From Sphingomonas sp. UNC305MFCol5.2 (GTDB lineage: Bacteria; Pseudomonadota; Alphaproteobacteria; Sphingomonadales; Sphingomonadaceae): a DNA stretch of 64,000 nucleotides. Made by a program: the position numbers and the translations under genes. The stretch is taken from assembly GCF_000712135.1 (NCBI RefSeq), contig NZ_JOOE01000001.1:806001-870000 (forward strand), in the 5' to 3' direction. Each line of letters starts with the position of its first letter. The first letter of the stretch is position 1. Below are positions 58,453 through 64,000 of the stretch, piece after piece. Below the pieces are notes generated by a model. That model had not been told where the DNA came from and made no database searches. It saw only the letters and a program-made list of their open reading frames with translations.

Positions 58453-58587
58453 TTAACGGCCTTTCGTGGAAACCGCGCTCCCTTAGTGATGGGACGTGTC
58501 CGGCGCCATACCATTAATCCTTGCGTGCGCGCGCAGCGGCGCTAAAGCGCGCGACCCCGGCAGGTCGCCGGATGCTTCTTGCAGGGA

Positions 58588-59115
58588 ATGGACGTGATCG
58601 CATTGGTGCCGCTGGCTGCTGTCGAACCCGAGGCCGTGGAGGCGCTGCTCGATCGCGCCTTCGGCCCGGACCGACGCACGCGCACCGCGTACCGGATTCG
58701 CAGCGGTACCCTTCCCGTCCCTGAGCTGAGCTTTGCCGCGCTCGATGCCGACGGTGCGCTGCTCGGGACGATCCAGTGCTGGCCGGTCGAACTCGCCTGC
58801 GACGACGGCGAAATCGTCCCGTTGGTGATGGTCGGCCCTGTCGCGGTCGAGCCCGATCACCAGCAGGGCGGTATAGGCCGTGCGCTGATGGAACGGATGC
58901 TCGAGGCGATTTCGGATTGTCCCGCCAAGGGCTGCGATTCGCTGATGCTGGTCGGCGATCCCGAATATTATGGCCGCTTTTTCGGCTTCACCGCCGAGCG
59001 CACCGCCGGCTGGCGCCTGCCCGGCCCTTTCGAGCCGCACCGGCTGCTCGCGCGCGGCGACAAGGCGCCCGATTGTGCGGGCGCGCTGGGCCCACGCGTC
59101 GGCCAAGCTGCTTGA
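58588..59115 (+). CDS. GNAT family N-acetyltransferase (second copy)
   Basis: 175 residues from ATG 58588. YhbS-like GNAT: VEALLDRAFGPDRRTRTAYRIRSG, LLGTIQCWPVEL, IVPLVMVGPVAVEPDHQQGGIGRALMERMLEAI (acetyl-CoA loop Q-Q-G-G-I-G-R-A), CDSLMLVGDPEYYGRFFGF. Substrate unknown. Precedes the DUF1285-Nudix-cca group. Confidence 0.87.
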   Translation: MDVIALVPLAAVEPEAVEALLDRAFGPDRRTRTAYRIRSGTLPVPELSFAALDADGALLGTIQCWPVELACDDGEIVPLVMVGPVAVEPDHQQGGIGRALMERMLEAISDCPAKGCDSLMLVGDPEYYGRFFGFTAERTAGWRLPGPFEPHRLLARGDKAPDCAGALGPRVGQAA

Positions 59116-59146
59116 GGGCACGCACGGGCTCGCCTAACGAGCTTGG

Positions 59147-59713
59147 ATGCCCGCACCGCCGCTTCCGGATTTCGCCAGCCTCTCCCTCGCGGAGATCGCA
59201 CGGCTGGCCGAGGAGAATCGCCTTCCGCCTGTCGAGAGCTGGAATCCTGGGCATTGCGGCGACAGCGAGATGCGCATCGCCCGCGACGGCACCTGGTTCC
59301 ATCAGGGCTCGCCGATCGGCCGCGCGCCGATGGTGCGGCTGTTCTCGACCATCCTGCGCCGCGAGGGCGACGGCCGCTTCGTGCTGGTCACGCCGGTCGA
59401 GAAGCTCGACATCGAAGTCGAGGACGCTCCCTTCATCGCAGTCGAAATGAAGGTCGACGGCGAAGGCGAAGCGATGAAGCTGGCCTTCCGGCTCAACACC
59501 GGCGACCTCGTCACTGCCGGCCCGGACCAACCCTTGCGATTCGACGAACGCGAGGACGGCCCCCGCCCCTATCTCCACGTCCGCGGCGGACTGGAGGCGC
59601 TGATCGCACGCCCGGTATATTACGAGCTCGCCGGGATCGCGCTCGCCAACAACCGCGAACCCCATGGCGTATGGAGCAACGGCGCCTTCTTCGCGCTGGA
59701 GGTGCAGGCATGA
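59147..59713 (+). CDS. DUF1285 protein
   Basis: 188 residues. Family pattern: GDSEMRIARDGTWFHQGSPIGRAPMVRLFSTILRREGDGRFVLVTPVEKLDIEVEDAPF, GDLVTAGPDQPLRF, PRPYLHVRGGLEALIARPVYYELAGIAL. Two-barrel-like fold, function unknown. Overlaps the Nudix start (ATGA), so co-translated. Confidence 0.88.
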   Translation: MPAPPLPDFASLSLAEIARLAEENRLPPVESWNPGHCGDSEMRIARDGTWFHQGSPIGRAPMVRLFSTILRREGDGRFVLVTPVEKLDIEVEDAPFIAVEMKVDGEGEAMKLAFRLNTGDLVTAGPDQPLRFDEREDGPRPYLHVRGGLEALIARPVYYELAGIALANNREPHGVWSNGAFFALEVQA

Positions 59714-60306
59714 CTCTCGCCGAGCGGCTGCGCGCCGCGCTCGACGCTCCCCACGGCGAGGAAACCGTCTTCCTCCCCGGCGACCATTTCGATTTCGACC
59801 CCGCCATCGCCGGCAACCCCGCCGCGGTGCTCATCGCAATCACCGATCGCGCCGAGCCGGGAATCATCCTCACCCAGCGCACCGAGACAATGCGTCGTCA
59901 CCCTGGGCAGGTCGCCTTTCCCGGCGGCCGGATCGATCCCGGCGACGAGGGCCCGGTCGGTGCCGCATTGCGCGAAGCCGAGGAGGAAATCGCCCTTCCC
60001 CCCTCCGCCGTCGAGATCGTCGGCACTGCGGATCTGTACCGAACGGTGACGGGCTACGAAGTCACACCAGTCGTGGGCGTCGTGCCGCCCGATCTGATGC
60101 TGGTGCCCGCCGAGGCTGAAGTTGCCGCCGTCTTCGAGGTCCCGCTCGTCTTCCTGCTCGACACCGCCAATCATGTCGAGGCGACCGCGCAATATCAGGG
60201 CCAGGAGCGGCGTTATTATGAGATACTCTGGAACGAACGCCGAATTTGGGGGGCAACCGCGGCAATGATCGTCAATCTCTCGCGCAGGCTGCGATGGACG
60301 GCATGA
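59710..60306 (+). CDS. Nudix hydrolase, CoA pyrophosphatase type
   Basis: 198 residues. Nudix box: GGRIDPGDEGPVGAALREAEEEIAL (Glu residues that bind metal are intact). HPGQVAFPGG and UPF0035-like sequence around it mark the NudL/CoAse group which hydrolyses CoA or its derivatives. Overlaps cca by four bases. Confidence 0.88.
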   Translation: MTLAERLRAALDAPHGEETVFLPGDHFDFDPAIAGNPAAVLIAITDRAEPGIILTQRTETMRRHPGQVAFPGGRIDPGDEGPVGAALREAEEEIALPPSAVEIVGTADLYRTVTGYEVTPVVGVVPPDLMLVPAEAEVAAVFEVPLVFLLDTANHVEATAQYQGQERRYYEILWNERRIWGATAAMIVNLSRRLRWTA

Positions 60307-61484
60307 CGCTCCCGCACGCCGAGTGGCGGCACCGGCTCGGACTCGATCGGCTGGTCGAAGTGCTGGGCGATGCGCGCTTCGTCGGCGGCTCGGTACGCGA
60401 CACGCTGCTGGGGATTCCCGTCTCGGACGTGGATCTCGCTACGCCGCTCGCCCCCCAACGCGTGGTGGAACTGCTCAGGGCGGCCGGGATCAAGGCGATC
60501 CCCACCGGCATCGAGCACGGCACGATCACCGCGGTGCTGGAAAGCGGGCAAGTGGAAGTCACCACGCTGCGCCGCGACGTCTCGACCGACGGGCGCCGCG
60601 CCACCGTGGCGTTCACCGACGATTGGCGCGAGGACGCCGCGCGCCGCGACTTCACGATGAATGCGCTCTACGCCGATCCGCGAACCGGCGAGATGTTCGA
60701 TTATTTCGGCGGACTCGCCGACCTCGAGGCGCGCCATGTCCGTTTCATCGGCGATCCGTTCAAACGAATTGCCGAGGATCATCTGCGAATCCTGCGCTTC
60801 TTCCGTTTTCTCGCCCGATTCGGCGATCAGGCCGATCCTGCCGGGCTCGATGCCTGCACGGTCCGGGCGAAGGACCTGATGGCGCTGTCGCGCGAGCGGA
60901 TCCGCGACGAACTGCTCAAGTTGCTGGTGACGAAGGACGCCGTGCGAGTCGTGCGGTTGATGATCGAGCGCGGCATATTCGAGCCGGTCCTCCCCGAAAT
61001 CACTTCGGCGGACTTGCTCGCGCACGTCGCCAAGCGCGAAACCGCCACGGGAATCGCGCCGGATCCGATCCGGCGGCTGGCGGCGGTGCTGCCACGCGAC
61101 GGTGCGTCCGCCGATCAGATCGGCGCGCGGCTCAAGCTTTCGAACGCCGAGCGCAAGCGTCTCGTCGCGGCGACGGGCGAGCCATTGGACGCGCCAAAGC
61201 CCCTCGCTTACCGGCTCGGCAGGGAGATTGCGCTCGACCGGCTGCTCTTGTCGGACCGCGACCTCGCCGAGATCGAGGAGATCAGGTCCTGGGAAGCGCC
61301 GCGCCTTCCGCTGAGCGGCGGCGCACTGGTCGCACGCGGCCTCGCCAAGGGCCCGGACGTCGCCCGTGCACTGCGCGCGGTCGAGGATCGCTGGATCGCG
61401 GAAGGCTTTCCCGGCGAGGAACGCGTCAATGCGCTCGCCGACGAGATAGTCGCTCAGGTCCGGTTGGCGACCAGCAGCGAATAG
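60303..61484 (+). CDS. cca: CCA tRNA nucleotidyltransferase
   Basis: 393 residues. Adds or repairs the 3' CCA end of tRNAs. Class II nucleotidyltransferase head: DARFVGGSVRDTLLGIPVSDVDLATPLAP (GGSVRD and DVD catalytic Asp), RRDVSTDGRR, DAARRDFTMNALYADP, DPFKRIAEDHLRILRFFRFLARFG. No HD domain at the C terminus. Start ATG 60303 overlaps the Nudix stop; an ATG at 60294 is also in frame. The 3' end overlaps the reversed GGDEF-EAL gene by 31 bases. Confidence 0.93.
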   Translation: MTLPHAEWRHRLGLDRLVEVLGDARFVGGSVRDTLLGIPVSDVDLATPLAPQRVVELLRAAGIKAIPTGIEHGTITAVLESGQVEVTTLRRDVSTDGRRATVAFTDDWREDAARRDFTMNALYADPRTGEMFDYFGGLADLEARHVRFIGDPFKRIAEDHLRILRFFRFLARFGDQADPAGLDACTVRAKDLMALSRERIRDELLKLLVTKDAVRVVRLMIERGIFEPVLPEITSADLLAHVAKRETATGIAPDPIRRLAAVLPRDGASADQIGARLKLSNAERKRLVAATGEPLDAPKPLAYRLGREIALDRLLLSDRDLAEIEEIRSWEAPRLPLSGGALVARGLAKGPDVARALRAVEDRWIAEGFPGEERVNALADEIVAQVRLATSSE

Positions 61485-63169
61485 GCCTCGGCCGGCGGCA
61501 ACGCGCGCGCGTAGAGATAGCCCTGCCCATAGGTGCAGCCGAGCGCGGCGAGCGTCTGGGCGAGCTCGTTGGTCTCGATCCCCTCCGCGGTGGTCTGCAT
61601 GCCCAGCGCCTGCGCCAGGCTGAGGATCGCGCGCACGATCGCGATCTTGTCGCGATCGGCGAGCATGCCCGAGATGAAGCTGCGGTCGATCTTGAGCAGG
61701 TCGATCGGCAACTTCTGGAGATAAGCGAGGTTGGAATAGCCCGTGCCGAAATCGTCCATCGCCAGCGTGGCACCCAGATCCTTGAGCGCCATCATCGTCC
61801 GGCTGATCCGGTCCGGATCGCTGACGATCGCGCTTTCGGTGAGCTCCAGCGTCAGGCGCGTGCCCGACACGCCATATTGCTCGAGCGCGGCCTGGACCAT
61901 CTCCGGGATCCGGTCGCGCTGGAGCTGGATCGCCGACAGGTTGACGGCGACCTTCACGCCGCAGTCGCCGCCCGCCGCGGCATCCCATGCCGCCAGCGTC
62001 CGCGCCGCCTCCTCCATCGCCCAACGGCCGAGCGGGATGATCAGCCCCGATTCCTCGGCAACGGGAATGAACTCGTCAGGCGAGATCGCGACACCGTTCT
62101 CGTTGGTCCAGCGCGCCAGCGCCTCGAACGAAGTGACCTTGCCTGAACCCAGGTCGCAGATCGGCTGATAGGCCAAAGTCATCTGGCCATTCTCGATCGC
62201 GCGGCGCAGCTCGGTCTCGATGCTGAACTGCTCGCGGGCGATGTCGAACGCGCGTGTGTGATAGACTTCGGTCCGCCCGCTGGTCTTGGCGCGCTTCACC
62301 GCGAATTGGGCGTGGCGGATCAGGTCCTCGGGTTCGCCCTTGTTGTCGGCACCCAATGCGATGCCGATCGAGCAATCGACGCGAATCTCGAAACTCGAAA
62401 GCCTGAACGGCGTGGCGAGCGCCGCCTGGATGCGCTTGGCGACGTGCAGCGCGTCGCCTGGCCCGTCGTCGAGCAGCAGCAGCACGCCGAACTCGTCGCC
62501 GCCCATGCGCGACAGGATGTCGCGGCTGCGCAGCGCGCCCTTGAGGCGGCGCGCGACCGAGATCAGCAGTTCGTCGCCGGCAAGGCCGCCCATGCAGGCA
62601 TTGACCCGGCTGAAGCGATCGAGATTGACCACGAGCACCGCGAAACCCTCGCCATTGTCGGCGGTGATGAGCGTTTCGAGCTCGTCGCTGAAGCCGGCGC
62701 GATTCGGCAGGCCGGTAAGGCTGTCGGTCGCCATCTCGCGGCGCAGGCTGTGCTCGGTCCGCAACTCTGAGGTCTGATCGACCAGCGTGACCAGGCAGCG
62801 CGGCGTACGGCGGTGCCCGTCGTGGCGCGCGAAGAGGACGCGGAAATAGCGGCAATCCACTTCCTCGCCGAACTGCCATGCGATTTCGTGGCGAGCCTCG
62901 TCCGATTCGAGGAAGTGGCGAAGCTGGGTGCCGAGCAGGCGGATCAGCGGCGATTCGCTGGCGACAGTGCCGAGCCCGGCCATGCGGAAGGGGCGATTGA
63001 GCGCGCTGAACTGGAACCTGCCGCCTTCGAGAGCGACCGTCACGGCCGGCACCGGCAGCAGGTCGAGCATCAGCCCGGTTTCGAGCAAGTCGTCGGCGCA
63101 CGCCAGCGCACCCTGGGGAGCAAGCTCCACAGGCACGGCCGAAACTGGCTTGAGCTTACCGAATCCCAT
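61454..63169 (-). CDS. GGDEF-EAL bifunctional cyclic-di-GMP enzyme
   Basis: 571 residues. N-terminal ~130 residues form a PAS-like sensor (VTVALEGGRFQFSALNRPFRMAGLG). GGDEF domain (~147-300) with intact RMGGDEFG (residues 221-228), so it can make c-di-GMP. EAL domain (~320-571) with FEALARW, the catalytic ELTESAIVSDPD and MDDFGTGYSNLAYLQKLPIDLLKIDRSFI, so it may also degrade c-di-GMP. No membrane helix, hence cytoplasmic. Dominant activity cannot be told from sequence. Controls motility/biofilm switching. Confidence 0.9.
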   Translation of the reverse strand: MGFGKLKPVSAVPVELAPQGALACADDLLETGLMLDLLPVPAVTVALEGGRFQFSALNRPFRMAGLGTVASESPLIRLLGTQLRHFLESDEARHEIAWQFGEEVDCRYFRVLFARHDGHRRTPRCLVTLVDQTSELRTEHSLRREMATDSLTGLPNRAGFSDELETLITADNGEGFAVLVVNLDRFSRVNACMGGLAGDELLISVARRLKGALRSRDILSRMGGDEFGVLLLLDDGPGDALHVAKRIQAALATPFRLSSFEIRVDCSIGIALGADNKGEPEDLIRHAQFAVKRAKTSGRTEVYHTRAFDIAREQFSIETELRRAIENGQMTLAYQPICDLGSGKVTSFEALARWTNENGVAISPDEFIPVAEESGLIIPLGRWAMEEAARTLAAWDAAAGGDCGVKVAVNLSAIQLQRDRIPEMVQAALEQYGVSGTRLTLELTESAIVSDPDRISRTMMALKDLGATLAMDDFGTGYSNLAYLQKLPIDLLKIDRSFISGMLADRDKIAIVRAILSLAQALGMQTTAEGIETNELAQTLAALGCTYGQGYLYARALPPAEAYSLLVANRT

Positions 63170-63231
63170 CGCAAGCGGGGCTAACCGGAATTGGTTAAGG
63201 CCGGCTGAAGCGAAAGGCTTTTCGCGCGTAT

Positions 63232-64000
63232 CTAGAAGCGGTTGTCGCGCGGGAAGCCATTGGGCGCCATCCGCCCCGCCGCGCCGCGCGCTGCGCGCCA
63301 GGCCGACAGATCGGTCTCGCTGCGCGTACGGCCGCTGTCGCCGCCCATCGGCCAGCTCAGCCCCTCCTCCATGCGGAAGGTCTTGGCATCGGAGAGGCCG
63401 CCGTCGCGGTAGCGCTGGAGCTGCACGCCCTGCCCGCGCGCCAGCTCGGCGACCTCGGCCAGCGGGAAGACCAGCATCTTGCGATTGTCGCCGATCGCCG
63501 CGACCGCATCGTCGCCCGGCGCGATCGGGCGGACCAGCTTGAGCTGCGCGCCCGCCCGCGGCGTCACCACCTGCTTGCCCTTGCGCGTCTCGGCGACGAC
63601 GTCGGCGGCGTTGACCACGAAGCCGCGCCCGTCGGTCGCCGCCACCAGCAGCCTGGCCGACGCACTCGCCGGCAGCAGCGCGACGATCTGCCGCTCGCCG
63701 TCGAGATCGACCATCAGCCGCACCGGCTCGCCGAAGCCGCGCCCGCCGGGCAATTTGTCGCCGCCCAACGTGTAGAACCGGCCATTGTCGGTCGCGAGCA
63801 GCAATTTGTCGGTGGTCTGGGCATGGAAGGCGAAGAGCGGGCCGTCGCCTTCCTTGAACTTGAGCGTCTCCGCCGACGCCAGCTCGACATGCCCGCGCAT
63901 CGCCCGGATCCAGCCGCGCTGGGAGAGAATAACGGTGATCGGCTCGCGCTCGATCATCGCCTCGAGCGGGATCTCGCGCGTCGGGCCGGCCTCGCGAATC
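63232..64000 (-). CDS. parC: DNA topoisomerase IV subunit A, C-terminal part (cut by window edge)
   Basis: The visible ~255 residues are the C-terminal DNA-wrapping beta-pinwheel of ParC: PITVILSQRGWIRAMRGHVE, LLLATDNGRFYTLGGDKLPGGRGFGEPVRLMVDLD, ARLLVAATDGRGFVVNAADVVAETRKGKQV, GDNRKMLVFPLAEVAELARGQGVQLQRYRDGGLSDAKTF. The RGGKG/GKQV-type pinwheel and the ending RMAPNGFPRDNRF are topoisomerase IV rather than gyrase. The catalytic Tyr lies beyond 64000. Confidence 0.9.
   Translation of the reverse strand, partial: IREAGPTREIPLEAMIEREPITVILSQRGWIRAMRGHVELASAETLKFKEGDGPLFAFHAQTTDKLLLATDNGRFYTLGGDKLPGGRGFGEPVRLMVDLDGERQIVALLPASASARLLVAATDGRGFVVNAADVVAETRKGKQVVTPRAGAQLKLVRPIAPGDDAVAAIGDNRKMLVFPLAEVAELARGQGVQLQRYRDGGLSDAKTFRMEEGLSWPMGGDSGRTRSETDLSAWRAARGAAGRMAPNGFPRDNRF

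Noticed and set aside
1..64000. tRNA or rRNA genes
   Set aside because: No cloverleaf-like or CCA-ended segment was found in intergenic regions by eye; a tRNA search program would settle it.

Overview
The window is a high-GC chromosomal segment from an alphaproteobacterium, most likely a sphingomonad (Sphingomonas or a close relative). This rests on gene content and order: a cobA-DUF2849-ferredoxin sulfite reductase-DUF934-cysH operon, a tonB-exbB-exbD-exbD operon, UPF0262 beside dnaB, and DUF1285-Nudix-cca. The intergenic regions carry dense palindromic (REP-like) repeats. I found no tRNA, rRNA, CRISPR array, phage or classical insertion sequence. Nearly all the DNA is coding.

Layout. 1-736: 5' part of an M13 peptidase lipoprotein. 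863-8382: a forward operon for a biotin-dependent acyl-CoA carboxylase, probably methylcrotonyl-CoA carboxylase of leucine breakdown, with accessory genes; a reversed DUF559 nuclease-like gene bounded by perfect 34-bp inverted repeats sits inside it. 8379-18980 (reverse): flavin monooxygenase, tamB and tamA for outer-membrane assembly, malate synthase G and a MarR regulator. 18981-23128: a candidate small RNA, a 55-residue membrane protein coupled to an aldehyde dehydrogenase, a prepilin peptidase and a thiolase. 23130-33193: mixed metabolic genes (methyltransferase, SH3 protein, D-2-hydroxyacid dehydrogenase, glutamine amidotransferase-like protein, nitronate monooxygenase-like enzyme, glycosyltransferase, hydrolase, SelO pseudokinase, AstD-type dehydrogenase). 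33124-34938: an ArsR-led operon. 35295-36728: an operon for DUF465, a BAX-inhibitor-1 protein and a zinc-ribbon protein behind a candidate structured leader. 36846-38183: a GH5 mannanase. 38394-42429: assimilatory sulfate reduction. 42485-47502: an accessory group of a DUF1521 protein carrying the GDPHVD self-cleavage motif, an Hsp70-like ATPase and a large RTX protein. 47754-53735: dnaB, UPF0262, cytidine deaminase, sialate esterase and dcd. 53920-57014: a TPR protein behind a Pho-box-like site, then the TonB motor. 57237-64000: folB, GNAT, DUF1285, Nudix, cca, a GGDEF-EAL protein and the 3' part of parC.

The most unusual layer is the repeats. At least eight sites hold short palindromes arranged as inverted pairs. 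In several pairs both arms keep the hairpin while its sequence differs. One copy lies in frame inside the carboxylase beta gene, one supplies the stop codon of the alpha gene, and one separates the sulfite reductase from its usually coupled neighbour. The DUF559 gene lies between two such palindromes that appear to provide its ribosome-binding site, its last ~24 codons and its stop. This suggests, as inference, a REP-associated nuclease module analogous to RAYT/REPIN systems.
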